Shown here: one piece after another, positions 8,133 to 17,116 of the stretch
How positions within the stretch are numbered: position 1 is the first letter of the stretch
Layout: the number at the start of each line of letters is the position of its first letter
From: Deferrisoma camini S3R1
GTDB taxonomy: Bacteria; Desulfobacterota; Deferrisomatia; Deferrisomatales; Deferrisomataceae
Reading direction: 5' to 3'
NCBI RefSeq assembly: GCF_000526155.1
Contig: NZ_JAFN01000001.1
Span: 392,824 to 456,823 of the forward strand
DNA: 64,000 nucleotides
The notes under the pieces: generated by a model
Databases searched by the model: none
What the model was told of the DNA's origin: nothing
What the model saw: the letters and a program-made list of their open reading frames with translations, nothing else
Position numbers and translations under genes: made by a program

Positions 8133-8160
8133 TCTCTAGTCTCTAGTTTCTGGTCTCTAG
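8133..8160. repeat. Heptamer array, four units (TCTCTAG type)
   Basis: Units TCTCTAG, TCTCTAG, TTTCTGG, TCTCTAG in exact 7-base register, in the gap after the class V aminotransferase gene. The opening TTTCTCTAGTCTC recurs at 18731-18743. Confidence 0.85.
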
Positions 8161-8181
8161 CTCGTCCCGGACCAACGATAG

Positions 8182-9321
8182 TTACCCTTCCCGGTCGAGG
8201 CGCTCCAGGGCCGCGAAGAACCGCTCCAGATCCTCGGCGGTGTTGTAGAAGTGGGGCGACACCCGCACCCCCGGCCCCCGGGCCGCCACGAACACCCCTT
8301 CGGCGTGAAGCCCGGCGGCCAGGTCCGCCGGAGCCGTCCGGCGGGGCACGAAGGTCAGGATACCGCTTCGTTCCCGGGGCGCCAGGGGGGAGGCGATGGA
8401 GTAGCTCCGCTCCCGCAGCCCCTCGGCCAGCTCGCCCCATAGCTCCTGGACCCGGGCCCACACTCGGTCGATGCCCACCTCGAGCAGGAGGCGCGCGGCC
8501 TCGCCGAGGCCGTGGATCGCCACGGTGCTGGGGCTTCCGGCCTCGAACCGTGCCGCGTCCGGCCGCAGCTCGAACCGGATCCGGTCGAAGGCCATGGGGT
8601 CCCGGACCGAGTTCCACCCCACCTCGACCGGATGGAGCCGCTCCAGGGCTTCGGAGGAGAGGTACAGGATCCCGATCCCCTCCGGTCCGCACAGCCATTT
8701 GTGCCCGTCGGCCGCCAGGGCGTGGATGCCGAGCCGTTCGGGGGTGAGGGGGAGGCATCCCAGGGCCTGGATCGCGTCCACGAAGAGGAACACGCCCCGC
8801 TCCCGGCACATCTCACCCAGGGCCTCGAGATCGTTTCGAAACCCCGTGCCGTACTCCACGGCCGATACCGCGAGCATCCGCACCCCGGCCTGGGCGAGGG
8901 CCCGGCGGTAATCGTCCAGGTCGAGCCGGCCCCCGCGCTCAGGCACCCGGATCACCCGGACCCCCCGCCGGGCCAGGTTCATCCATGGGTACACGTTGGA
9001 CGGGAACTCGCCCTCGGGCACCACCACCGCGTCGCCCGGGTTCCAGGGGAACCCCTCGGCCACGAACGACACGCCCTCTGAGGTGTTCTTGACGAACGCC
9101 ACGTGATCGGGATGGGTGCCCAGGAGGGCCGCCGCGGCCTGCCGGGCCCGGCGGATGCCCTCGAGGAGCCGCCCGTACCGGAACGCCCCCCACTCGGCGC
9201 ACTCCCGCACGGCCGCCTCCATGGCTGCGGCCGCCCGGGTGGACAGGGGGGCCACCCCCGCATGGTTGAGGTAGGTGATCCGGCTCGAGACCGGGAACCA
9301 TTTACGCCAGGTGTCGTTCAT
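8182..9321 (-). CDS. Aminotransferase class V-fold PLP-dependent enzyme
   Basis: A 379-aa fold-type I PLP enzyme related to cysteine desulfurases and isopenicillin N epimerases. Visible: YLNHAGVAPLS at the N-terminus (substrate loop), VKNTSEGVS (phosphate contact), VFLFVDAIQALG with the PLP-ring Asp, and DGHKWLCGPEG with the Schiff-base Lys near residue 216. No Cys-containing flexible loop typical of IscS-type desulfurases is seen, so a selenocysteine lyase/epimerase-like or aminotransferase role is more likely than sulphur donation. Start ATG 9321 has GGAG six bases upstream. No iron-sulphur assembly genes adjoin it, so the substrate is unknown. Confidence 0.88.
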   Translation of the reverse strand: MNDTWRKWFPVSSRITYLNHAGVAPLSTRAAAAMEAAVRECAEWGAFRYGRLLEGIRRARQAAAALLGTHPDHVAFVKNTSEGVSFVAEGFPWNPGDAVVVPEGEFPSNVYPWMNLARRGVRVIRVPERGGRLDLDDYRRALAQAGVRMLAVSAVEYGTGFRNDLEALGEMCRERGVFLFVDAIQALGCLPLTPERLGIHALAADGHKWLCGPEGIGILYLSSEALERLHPVEVGWNSVRDPMAFDRIRFELRPDAARFEAGSPSTVAIHGLGEAARLLLEVGIDRVWARVQELWGELAEGLRERSYSIASPLAPRERSGILTFVPRRTAPADLAAGLHAEGVFVAARGPGVRVSPHFYNTAEDLERFFAALERLDREG

Positions 9322-9393
9322 GGAGAACTCCGGAAGGTCTCTTTCTCCCGAGCAAGGTGGGGAGTGCATCTGCCTTGTTGGCGGTTTCGCCCC

Positions 9394-9427
9394 AAAATAA
9401 ACGGCCCCGGCCTCGAAGGCCAGGGCC
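9394..9427 (-). terminator. Rho-independent terminator after the receiver-domain gene
   Basis: On the minus strand GGCCCTGGCCT and AGGCCGGGGCC pair (one mismatch) and are followed by GTTTATTTT. Lies 47 bases beyond the stop of the receiver-domain gene and before the aminotransferase start. Confidence 0.75.
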
Positions 9428-9473
9428 TGCTCGTCCCGGTTTCCGGTCCGTGCCGATCCGTGAAGATCTGTGG

Positions 9474-10763
9474 CTAACCCCCTCCCTCGGGCTCCTGCTT
9501 CAGACGCTCGATGGCCTCCTGGATCAGGCGCTCGGCCAGCTGGGGCACCACCTCCCACACCACCTTCTCCACCGTGGCCTGGACCAGGGGGGTCAGCGCC
9601 TCGGGCGAGAGGCTCCGCTCCAAGGCCTGCCGCACCGTGGTCTCGACCATCGGCTCCAGGGAGGCCGCGGTGGGCTCCCCACCGGGAGCCTCCCGGTCCC
9701 AGTCCGTCCGATGGGGCGGGGTGGGGCCGGGCTCCTCCCAGCCGGTGGGGGCCTCCTCGTACGCCTCGGGGGTCTCGGGAAACAGCGTCCCCTCTTCGGT
9801 CGGGGCGGCCTCGGCCCCCTCCGTTTTCGGCTCTTCGGCCTCGCCGGTGGGCGTCGGTTCCGCCCCCTCGAACGCTGGGGTCGAAGGCTCTGCTGGAGCC
9901 GGCGCGATGGGAATCTCGGGTCCGCTCTCGTCCTCGGCCGGCTCCAGGCCCTGCTCCGGGGCCAGGGACTCCAGCAGGTCGCCGATCTCGTCCGCGCCAT
10001 CGGCCTCCGCCAGCGGGAACGCCGCCTCGGCCCCCTCGTCGGCCGGCAGGGAGGCCAGCAGGTCCCCGATCTCACCGGGTTCCGTTTCGGTCGCGCTTGC
10101 AGGGGTGGAGCCCCCGCCCCCGGCGTCCAGGTCCAGGGGCTTCGCATCGGTTCCGTCCGGTTCCCCCTCATCCCCCAGGCTGAGGAGGTCGTCCAGCCCG
10201 AAGGCGGGCTCCTCCTCCAGAGGGGAGGGGGGCACCTCGATGGGCTCCAGGTCCTCCAGCAGCTCGAACTCGGAGAGGTCCTCCTCGTCAGACAGGTCGA
10301 TGATCTCCACCTCTTCCTCGGCCGCCGGCGGCACCGAGGGACCCTTCCGCGTTTCCGCCACGGGTTCGGTGGTCTCGAGCTCGAGATCGTCCATGCCGAA
10401 GCTCTGCATCTCGACGGCCTCCTGCAGCGCCCCGAGGAGTTCCTCGGAGGAGAAGGGTTTCGTCAGGGTGGCGGTGGCGCCGGCTGCCTCGGCCGCCGCC
10501 GGCGTGACCCGGGCCCCCATGAGCACCACGGGGGCCGCGCGGCTGGGGGAGACCTCGCGGATGCGGCGGCACACCCCGAACCCGTCCTCGTCTCCCAGGT
10601 CCACGTCGCACAGCACCACGTCGAACCGGCCGGATTGGAGCTTGTCCTCGGCCTCCTCGCCGGATGCGGCGCTCACCGCCTCCCAGGGTTCGCCGGCCAG
10701 GGCGTGCCGGACCGCCTCCTGGATCGTGGAGCTGTCGTCCACCACGAGAACCATTCGGGGCAT
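9474..10763 (-). CDS. Receiver-domain protein with acidic linker and PopZ-like C-terminal helices
   Basis: A 429-aa cytoplasmic protein. Residues 1-120 are a response-regulator receiver: VVDDSST acidic pocket, phosphoacceptor Asp in VVLCDVDLG near residue 51, conserved Thr/Ala region VVLMGARV and the Lys in TLTKPF near 100. Residues about 125-355 are a long acidic, Pro/Glu-rich disordered linker. The last 75 residues form paired amphipathic helices (LVQATVEKVVWEVVPQ then LAERLIQEAIERL), a pattern resembling the C-terminal oligomerisation region of PopZ/DUF2497 proteins; that comparison is mine. No DNA-binding domain exists, so output is likely by protein contact, perhaps polar localisation. 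No histidine kinase is adjacent. Confidence 0.85.
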   Translation of the reverse strand: MPRMVLVVDDSSTIQEAVRHALAGEPWEAVSAASGEEAEDKLQSGRFDVVLCDVDLGDEDGFGVCRRIREVSPSRAAPVVLMGARVTPAAAEAAGATATLTKPFSSEELLGALQEAVEMQSFGMDDLELETTEPVAETRKGPSVPPAAEEEVEIIDLSDEEDLSEFELLEDLEPIEVPPSPLEEEPAFGLDDLLSLGDEGEPDGTDAKPLDLDAGGGGSTPASATETEPGEIGDLLASLPADEGAEAAFPLAEADGADEIGDLLESLAPEQGLEPAEDESGPEIPIAPAPAEPSTPAFEGAEPTPTGEAEEPKTEGAEAAPTEEGTLFPETPEAYEEAPTGWEEPGPTPPHRTDWDREAPGGEPTAASLEPMVETTVRQALERSLSPEALTPLVQATVEKVVWEVVPQLAERLIQEAIERLKQEPEGGG

Positions 10764-10845
10764 GGGGTCTCCCTTGGTCCTGGGGCCGGCGAGCGGCCCC
10801 TTCCGGTACGTTTCGGCGTTTCCGCGGAAAACCTGAAGCCTGGGG

Positions 10846-11877
10846 CTAGAGGACCCTCCAGGGCTGGGGCATGAAGATCCGTTCGTACAGGAGCAGCGCG
10901 TAGCGGTCGGTCATGCCGGCGATGAAGTCGGCGGCCAGGTCCTCCACCTTCTCCCCGGGGATCGGCTGGGCCAGGTTCTCGAGAAACCAGTCCGGCCGGG
11001 CCACGAAGTGGCCGTAGAGCTCCTCCAGGATCTTCTTGGCCTTGATGAAGTCCTCGTGGACCTCGGGGTTGTCGTACACCCGCTCGTAGAGGAACTCCCT
11101 CAGCTCCAGGGCGGCCGCGTGGACCTCCTCGCCCATGGCGATGGTCTCCCAGTCCCGCCGCATGGTCTCGACAACCGTGTCCCGTACCATGGTGTCGATG
11201 CGCTGCCCATGGGTCTCCCCGAGGACCCGCGTCACCGCCGCCGGAATCTCGCTTCGCCCGATCACCCCCGCCCGCAGGGCGTCGTCCACGTCGTGGTTGA
11301 GGTAGGCGATCAGGTCGGCCACCCGCACGGCCTGGGCCTCGAGGCTCGCGCCGGAGGCCAGAATCTCGCCCCGGCCCTTGGAGTGGTGCAGGATCCCCTC
11401 ACGAACCTCGTGGGTAAGGTTGAGCCCCCGCCCGCCCCGCTCCAGCCGGTCCACCACCCGGAGGCTTTGCACCGCGTGATGGAACCCCCCGGGCCGCAGT
11501 TGCCGCAGTACCGTCTCCCCCGCGTGTCCGAACGGGGTGTGGCCCAGGTCGTGCCCGAGGGCGATCGCCTCCACCAGGCTCTCGTTGAGCCGCAGGGCCC
11601 GGGCGATGGTGCGGGCGATCTGGCTGACCTCCAGGGTATGGGTCAGTCGGGTCCGGTAGTGGTCCCCGGCCGGGGCCAGGAACACCTGGGTCTTGTGCTT
11701 GAGCCGGCGAAACGCCTTCGAGTGTAGGATCCGGTCCCGGTCGTGCTGGAAGCAGGTCCGCAGGTCGCAGGGATCCTCGGGCCGCACCCGCCCCCGCGAC
11801 CGTGCCGACCGCGCGGCCCGCGGATGGAGCTCCCGCTCCTCGGTCCGCTCGAGCATCTCTCTCACGCGAAGGTCCAA
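10846..11877 (-). CDS. dgt: dGTP triphosphohydrolase-like HD protein
   Basis: A 343-aa HD-superfamily enzyme, type 2 dGTPase-like, predicted to hydrolyse deoxynucleoside triphosphates to the nucleoside plus triphosphate. Signature segments: [47 protein letters not shown] (the HD metal ligands) and a C-terminal [12 protein letters not shown]. The chosen start is TTG 11877 because GGAGG lies six bases upstream on the minus strand; GTG 11865 and ATG 11856 are alternatives, and the family N-terminus (LxxREExEE then [13 protein letters not shown]) fits all three. A longer frame from 12036 enters non-conserved leader DNA and is rejected. Length fits the family. Confidence 0.92.
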   Translation of the reverse strand: MDLRVREMLERTEERELHPRAARSARSRGRVRPEDPCDLRTCFQHDRDRILHSKAFRRLKHKTQVFLAPAGDHYRTRLTHTLEVSQIARTIARALRLNESLVEAIALGHDLGHTPFGHAGETVLRQLRPGGFHHAVQSLRVVDRLERGGRGLNLTHEVREGILHHSKGRGEILASGASLEAQAVRVADLIAYLNHDVDDALRAGVIGRSEIPAAVTRVLGETHGQRIDTMVRDTVVETMRRDWETIAMGEEVHAAALELREFLYERVYDNPEVHEDFIKAKKILEELYGHFVARPDWFLENLAQPIPGEKVEDLAADFIAGMTDRYALLLYERIFMPQPWRVL

Positions 11878-12213
11878 CGTTTTCCTCCAAGGATGCGCAG
11901 AGTATCGCACCGGCCCTTTGAGGGCCAAGGGCCTTCTTCGGCCCCGGACCCCGAAAAATTTTTTGGAAGCCTCTAAAGGGATCTCTCCCATAGGACGATG
12001 AAAAAAATTGTCGTCCCGTGGGGCAAAGGCGGACAAGGAGATTTCACCATGCGTTCAGATCGTGACCCGAACCGGGACACGTGGACGATACGCGGTTCTG
12101 GGGTCGGTTCTCAGCCCCCCGCTCCCAGAGGGAACGGGGGGCTCGGTTTTTCTGTGAATGAGCATTCAGGTCCTCGTTCAGCCACTGCTAACCCACCCAC
12201 AAGGAGGTGCACC
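11878..12213. other. Divergent intergenic region (336 bp) with structured leader
   Basis: No gene I can support. It separates the minus-strand dGTPase-like gene from the first giant lipoprotein. It holds a palindromic A/T run (AAAAATTTTTT near 11954), an AAGGAG plus ATG at 12036-12049 whose frame runs into the lipoprotein, two hairpins (see 12064-12151) and the AAGGAGG ribosome binding site at 12201. No clear -35/-10 pair was found. Confidence 0.6.
12064..12151 (+). promoter_or_regulatory. Two-hairpin leader with terminator: candidate attenuator or riboswitch
   Basis: Hairpin 1: GACCCGAACC (12064-12073) pairs with GGTTC-TG-GGGTC (12094-12105), a 10-bp stem with a two-base bulge. Hairpin 2: AGCCCCCCG (12113-12121) pairs with CGGGGGGCT (12135-12143), with an inner TCCC/GGGA stem, then CGG and TTTTT (12147-12151), a terminator-like structure. 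The gene upstream is divergent, so there is no upstream plus-strand coding gene for this terminator to serve; it sits inside the leader of the lipoprotein gene. I found no match to the conserved bases of the cyclic-di-GMP class I riboswitch. Confidence 0.55.
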
Positions 12214-15200
12214 ATGAGAGAACGAGGGAGACATTCAGCGTGGATCGTCCTGCTGACGGTCTTGTTTTCGGCGGGGCTGTTCCTGTCCGCCTGTGGTGGC
12301 GGGGGGGGCGGCGGGGGCGGCGGCACGACCGTGGCCGACACCGGAGGGACCTCCGGTGGAGACTCGGGCGGCACGACCGGGGGCGACACCGGGAGCACCG
12401 CCGGCGACACAGGCGACACCGGAGGCTCTACAGGGGGAGATACGGACACGGGAGACCAGGGGACGACAAACCCCTACTCGGGGCTGGCCAAGCTGACCGG
12501 CGACGTGTCTCTGTCCGGTCTGAGCAGCGCCGATGCCAACAGCCTCAGCCGGGCGGCTGCGCGAGCCCGGGGAGGTCGGCGCGCAGCCCGGAGCCTGTAC
12601 GCCGCCCAAACGGATCTCACCACGGATGCCATCGTTAAGCTGTACGTGATGGACGAGAAGGGAGACCTCCAGGACACGGGCATCCAGGGGCAACTGGTAA
12701 CCGACCCGGAGACGGGCAAGGTCCAGTTCGAGTTCGACGGCGTGAAGGACGGCGTGGATTACATTGTCCGATACATGAAGGTCGTGGAGCGGACCGGTGA
12801 GAAGGCCCGGCTCCTGGAGATGAAGGCCCTGGCGAGCGTTCCCGAAGGGGTCACCGAGGCTCCTCCGGTGGAGGTCTCTCCGAAGGCGAGCGTGGTGACC
12901 GAGGCGCTCGTAGACGCGATCCTCCAGGCGACCGACGGCACCGGCATCGACAGTGAGATCATCGATCGGATCGTCACGGCCGTGAAAGACGCGATCGAGA
13001 CCATGGTGGAGCAGGGCGTGATCCAGATCCCGTCCATGGTCGTGGAGACCCCGCCCGAGGTGGCCGAGGTGGTCGAGCAGGCCGCCAACGGAGACGACAC
13101 CGGGCAGGAGCCGGTGGACACCTCCTCGCTGGACGAGGTGGAGAACGACAACATGGACGACGTCACCGGCGTGCTCCTGTCGGACGAGTCGGTGGACAAC
13201 GAGGTCTCGGCAGTGAAGACCGAGAAGAAGGCCGAGGAGTTCCAGCGCCTGGACACCTCCACCGAGGAGGGCAAGCGTGAGCTCATTCGCCGGGTGTTCG
13301 CGGAGCTGGTGGGCGACGACGACGTACCGGCGTTCATGGTCCAGTTCATGGCGGATCAGTACGTGGGCGGATGGAAGACGACCGTCCAGGACCTCCTGCC
13401 TGCCGTGATGAACGGCATCGAGTTCCGCGAGCAGGTCGACACCAGCGGGGTCACCGTGCCCTCCGTGCTCGAGCATTTCAGCACCAAAATGTCGGCCGTG
13501 TACGACCTGGTGGCCAAGCGGGAGGCCGGAACCGACCTGACCGAGGACGAGAAGAAGCAGCTCGCGGAGATCCCGCCGATCCTGCTGGGGCTGTTTCCGC
13601 CCGAGGAGAGCTCGGTCTGGACCGACCTCCAAAAGGACACGGAGCTCCAGATGCCCCAGGGGATCGCGTTCACGGTCTACCTGGTGGACGAGTTCCTGCC
13701 CGAGGTGCTGAACCTCGAGGCCACCTTCAGCGCCGAGGCGGACGAGAACGGGGTGGTCACGGCTGAGCGCGAGGACCCGTTCGACTTCAACCCCATGGCT
13801 CCCGGCTCCATCATGGAGCTGATGGGTTTCTTCTCGGAGGATCCGGAGAACCCGGGCCAGCAGATGTGGCAGCGCTACGATGTCGGGTACGACATCCACG
13901 AGATGTGGCTCTACCCGGGCCGCATGTGGGTGGATGACACCGGCCCCAACGGCGAGCCGATGGGATACGAGATCGACATCCTGAATGCGGGCACTTGTGT
14001 GAGCAACCTCTCGTACATGATCGAGATGATGCAGTCCGGCGGGCCCGCCGGCCCCGAGCCCGCAGGGCCTGGCGAGGACCTTCCCTCGATGGACGTGACC
14101 GTGATGCTCACCTACCCCAAAAGCGACGGAACCACCGGCCAGATCGAGCTGCTTCCGGAGCCCTGGGGAGACCCGTGGGGCCAGTGCTTCCGGCTGGATC
14201 CGTGGGCGGAGATGGACTTCCAGGCCCAGCCGGATCCGAACAATCCCCCGGAGCCAGACCCGGAGAGGATTGTGTCGGACTTCGCGTCGGGTGAGTACGT
14301 CGTAACGGTGGTGGACAACGCCACAGGCCAGGAGTACACGAAGATCTTCGATCGGAAGGTCATCACGGGGATGACGGACGCGTATCCTCGCATCACCACG
14401 CCTCTGGGGATGCCTCCGCCGCTTCCGGCTAACGCGAGCCCGGAGGAGATGGAGGAGAACAACCAGCTCTGGCAGGAGTACAACCAGCAGGGCGCCACCC
14501 GATTCGCGGCCAACGTGGACACCGACGGGGACGGCACGGACGACGCGGCCCGGATCACCGTGAAGTGGGAGGCCCCGGACGTGGACCTGCCCGAGGGCGT
14601 GAAGATCGGCTACCACCTCAACGTGGGCCGGAGCGCTTGCGCCACAGCCGTGGACGCGGACGACGACGGCTTTAGCAACTACGAAGAGATGCAGCTGGGA
14701 ACCGATCCGTGGAACCCGGAGAGCACGCCGGCCGAGCACCTGGCGGACAGCGACGGCGATGGGGTGGCCGACAGCATCGAGCAGGTGGCAGGGACCGACC
14801 CCGACGACGAGACGAGCTCGCCCGGCGAGGACTTCTGCCCCTGGTGGGACTGGGATCCGATCTACAGCACGTGGGACCGAAACAAGATCCTGTTCACCCG
14901 TGCCTTTACGATCCCCTATGACTTCCCGAAGCAGGACGTGACAGACCTGGATGCGTACCAGCTCGACGTGGCGGTGGTGTTCATCGATGCAGAGACGGGT
15001 AAAGAGCTGGGCCAAGGCGGCAATGCCCATGCAGAGTTCTTCGTGGCCGATCCCATCGACACGAACGCCGAGTTCGCGATCGAGGGTACGGTGAGCGTGC
15101 CCGACGACGGGTACCCGTACCGTGTGGCTTTGCTCAAGGAGGTCAACGAGTACAACCCGGACGCCTTGTTCGAGTGGGACAAGTGGAAGTACTCCCGGGA

Positions 15201-17049
15201 GGTGCTGGCATCGGCGACCGTGAGCCCGACGGACACCCAGTACACTCTCGTCGCCACCATCGGTGACCTCCTGAACCGGGAGGGAGACGCCTGGTTCAAC
15301 ATCGTCCTGTTCCGCGACGTCAACGACGATGGGGTGATCGGTGACCCCGACAGCGGCGACACCTGCTTTGACGACGGCGCCGGCAATATGGTGTGTGAGG
15401 ACCTGTGGTACCCCGCGCCCGGCAAAGAGGTCTGGTTCAACGCGTGGGGCGGTATGCTCACGGTGGAGTGGGACGAGTGTGGCGATCCTTCCGAGCCGTG
15501 CATGCACCAGTCCATGGTGATCACCGGAGCGCCCGACGACCCGAACGATCCCAACTCCTTGCAGACAGCTCCGGGCCCGGCCCTGGGCGTGGACTCGGAC
15601 TGGGACGGCCTATTTGACGGCGAAGAGGCCGAGATCGGGACGGATGAAACGTTGTGGGACACGGACAACGACGGCTGCTCGGACGGAGACGAGGTGAGGG
15701 AGGACTCCGATCCCCTAGACGCCTCGTCTGCCATGGACTGGTGCTCGTGGAACGCGGGAGCCATGCCTCCGCCCCCTGGTGAGGGTGAGTTCGTGGACGG
15801 CGCGGCCCTTTACGAGGTCAACTGCCAGCCCTGTCACCTGGGCATCGACAACACCACGGTGCAGGATCCGTCCCCAGAGGCCATTCGTGACGCTTTGAAC
15901 CAAGAGCAAAGCATGTACGAGCTGGGGTGGTTGACGGACGAGGACCTGCAGGCCATCTCCGCCGCGCTGAGCGGAGAGCCGATGGGCGAGCCCGGTGACA
16001 CGGACGGGGACGGCATTTTGGACGAGCAGGACAACTGCCCGATGGTGCCGAACCCGGACCAGGCCGACGTCGACATGGACGGCGTGGGCGACGCGTGCCA
16101 GGGTCAGCAGGGCACGGTTGGCGAGCCCGGCGACACGGACGGGGACGGCATTTTGGACGAGCAGGACAACTGCCCGATGGTGCCGAACCCGGACCAGGCT
16201 GACGTCGACATGGACGGTGTGGGCGATGCGTGCCAGGATCAGAGCACCGTTGGCGAGCCCGGCGACATGGACGGGGACGGCATTTTGGACGAGCAGGACA
16301 ACTGCCCGAACGCGTACAACCCCGGCCAGGAGGACATCGACCTGAACGGCGTGGGGGATGCCTGCGAGGCGCCGCCCGAGTCCGGAACACCGGGCACCCT
16401 GGACGGCGCGGCCCTATACGACAGCAACTGCGCCAGCTGCCACGGGGCGTTGGATCAGACGACCATCACGGACGCCAACCCGTTGGCTTTGGAGTTTGCC
16501 ATCGCCAATAACATGGGCGGCATGGGTACCCTGGCCGATTTGACGGAAGACTACTTTGCCGCCATCCTCGACGTGATCGACGGCGACCACGACGGGCTCC
16601 CGAACCGGGTGGAGACCGTGGACACCGGCACGGCGTTCGACGACCCCGATACCGACAGCGACGGCGTTGGTGATGGTCTGGAGGTGGGGTTGGGCTTCGA
16701 CCCGACGGACGCGGCCAGCCCCGGGGCCGCCCCGCCGTCCTCGGAGTCCGACCTGGTGGGCACTTGGGAAAACCTCGATCCGAGCGGGACCATCGTGTTC
16801 GAGACCGCCGTCTTCAACAGCGACAACACGTACCAGGTGAGCGGTACGGACCCGTCCGACGGTTCCACGTGGTCCGAGACGGGCACCTGGAGCCTGTCCA
16901 CCGATGGCACCACATTGACCACGGTGGTCAGCACCTCCACGGATCCGAGCTCCACGGCCGGGGAGACCGAGACGTTCTCCGTGGTCCTCCTCCCCGACGG
17001 GAGGGTGGTGTTGGACCTGTGGATGTTGTGGACTCCGGCGGGGCCGTAA
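12214..17049 (+). CDS. Giant surface lipoprotein with TSP3-type repeats and two cytochrome c-like motifs
   Basis: A 1611-aa secreted lipoprotein. The lipobox LSAC places the lipidated Cys at residue 27, followed by a poly-Gly and Gly/Thr/Asp tether (28-90). Helical and beta regions follow without recognised family. Calcium-type DxDxDG repeats occur at about 812-873, 1126-1172 and 1459-1507. Three near-identical thrombospondin type 3-like units ([13 protein letters not shown] then DGVGDAC) lie at about 1258-1386. Two CxxCH haem-attachment motifs flank them: CQPCH at 1204 and CASCH at 1406, each starting a mini cytochrome c-like segment (DGAALY, about 50 aa, distal Met). The last 99 residues are a beta-rich module ending VVLDLWMLW, shared with the 2969-aa lipoprotein. 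Start ATG 12214 has AAGGAGG. Function unknown; extracellular electron transfer or adhesion are guesses. Confidence 0.85.
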   Translation: MRERGRHSAWIVLLTVLFSAGLFLSACGGGGGGGGGGTTVADTGGTSGGDSGGTTGGDTGSTAGDTGDTGGSTGGDTDTGDQGTTNPYSGLAKLTGDVSLSGLSSADANSLSRAAARARGGRRAARSLYAAQTDLTTDAIVKLYVMDEKGDLQDTGIQGQLVTDPETGKVQFEFDGVKDGVDYIVRYMKVVERTGEKARLLEMKALASVPEGVTEAPPVEVSPKASVVTEALVDAILQATDGTGIDSEIIDRIVTAVKDAIETMVEQGVIQIPSMVVETPPEVAEVVEQAANGDDTGQEPVDTSSLDEVENDNMDDVTGVLLSDESVDNEVSAVKTEKKAEEFQRLDTSTEEGKRELIRRVFAELVGDDDVPAFMVQFMADQYVGGWKTTVQDLLPAVMNGIEFREQVDTSGVTVPSVLEHFSTKMSAVYDLVAKREAGTDLTEDEKKQLAEIPPILLGLFPPEESSVWTDLQKDTELQMPQGIAFTVYLVDEFLPEVLNLEATFSAEADENGVVTAEREDPFDFNPMAPGSIMELMGFFSEDPENPGQQMWQRYDVGYDIHEMWLYPGRMWVDDTGPNGEPMGYEIDILNAGTCVSNLSYMIEMMQSGGPAGPEPAGPGEDLPSMDVTVMLTYPKSDGTTGQIELLPEPWGDPWGQCFRLDPWAEMDFQAQPDPNNPPEPDPERIVSDFASGEYVVTVVDNATGQEYTKIFDRKVITGMTDAYPRITTPLGMPPPLPANASPEEMEENNQLWQEYNQQGATRFAANVDTDGDGTDDAARITVKWEAPDVDLPEGVKIGYHLNVGRSACATAVDADDDGFSNYEEMQLGTDPWNPESTPAEHLADSDGDGVADSIEQVAGTDPDDETSSPGEDFCPWWDWDPIYSTWDRNKILFTRAFTIPYDFPKQDVTDLDAYQLDVAVVFIDAETGKELGQGGNAHAEFFVADPIDTNAEFAIEGTVSVPDDGYPYRVALLKEVNEYNPDALFEWDKWKYSREVLASATVSPTDTQYTLVATIGDLLNREGDAWFNIVLFRDVNDDGVIGDPDSGDTCFDDGAGNMVCEDLWYPAPGKEVWFNAWGGMLTVEWDECGDPSEPCMHQSMVITGAPDDPNDPNSLQTAPGPALGVDSDWDGLFDGEEAEIGTDETLWDTDNDGCSDGDEVREDSDPLDASSAMDWCSWNAGAMPPPPGEGEFVDGAALYEVNCQPCHLGIDNTTVQDPSPEAIRDALNQEQSMYELGWLTDEDLQAISAALSGEPMGEPGDTDGDGILDEQDNCPMVPNPDQADVDMDGVGDACQGQQGTVGEPGDTDGDGILDEQDNCPMVPNPDQADVDMDGVGDACQDQSTVGEPGDMDGDGILDEQDNCPNAYNPGQEDIDLNGVGDACEAPPESGTPGTLDGAALYDSNCASCHGALDQTTITDANPLALEFAIANNMGGMGTLADLTEDYFAAILDVIDGDHDGLPNRVETVDTGTAFDDPDTDSDGVGDGLEVGLGFDPTDAASPGAAPPSSESDLVGTWENLDPSGTIVFETAVFNSDNTYQVSGTDPSDGSTWSETGTWSLSTDGTTLTTVVSTSTDPSSTAGETETFSVVLLPDGRVVLDLWMLWTPAGP
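15988..16370 (+). repeat. Three tandem coding repeats (135/132-bp period)
   Basis: Units begin at 15988, 16123 and 16255, each opening GAGCCCGG then GACGGGGACGGCATTTTG. Copies one and two differ at only a few bases; copy three diverges in its second half. Each encodes one TSP3-like calcium-binding unit. The near-identity at DNA level suggests recent duplication and possible length variation between strains. Confidence 0.9.
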
Positions 17050-17067
17050 GAGGACCCGCCCAAATCG

Positions 17068-17099
17068 ACCGGGGAGGCCTGCGGGCCTCCCCGGTTTTT
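17068..17099 (+). terminator. Rho-independent terminator after giant lipoprotein 1
   Basis: ACCGGGGAGGCC (17068-17079) pairs perfectly with GGCCTCCCCGGT (17084-17095) around a four-base loop, followed by TTTT. It ends only 17 bases before the metalloprotease start, so that gene is either transcribed by read-through or from a promoter inside the upstream coding region. The same stem core recurs at 27863. Confidence 0.88.
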
Positions 17100-17116
17100 C
17101 GCGAGGATAAGGGGAA

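Noticed and set aside
11878-12036. N-terminal extension of the dGTPase-like gene to 12036
   Set aside because: Extra residues have no family counterpart and cross an A/T-rich leader; GGAGG supports the TTG at 11877.
12000-12113. Cyclic-di-GMP class I riboswitch, suggested by GGGGCAAAGG near 12020
   Set aside because: The remaining conserved bases and receptor loops of that class are not seen; only the generic leader structure is reported.
12235-15507. A 1090-codon antisense open frame across the first giant lipoprotein
   Set aside because: Composition is His/Val/Arg-rich shadow sequence; the plus-strand product has lipobox, ribosome binding site and calcium-binding motifs.
15988-16370. Regular 135/132-bp repeats as a CRISPR or insertion
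   Set aside because: They are in frame and encode TSP3-type protein repeats.
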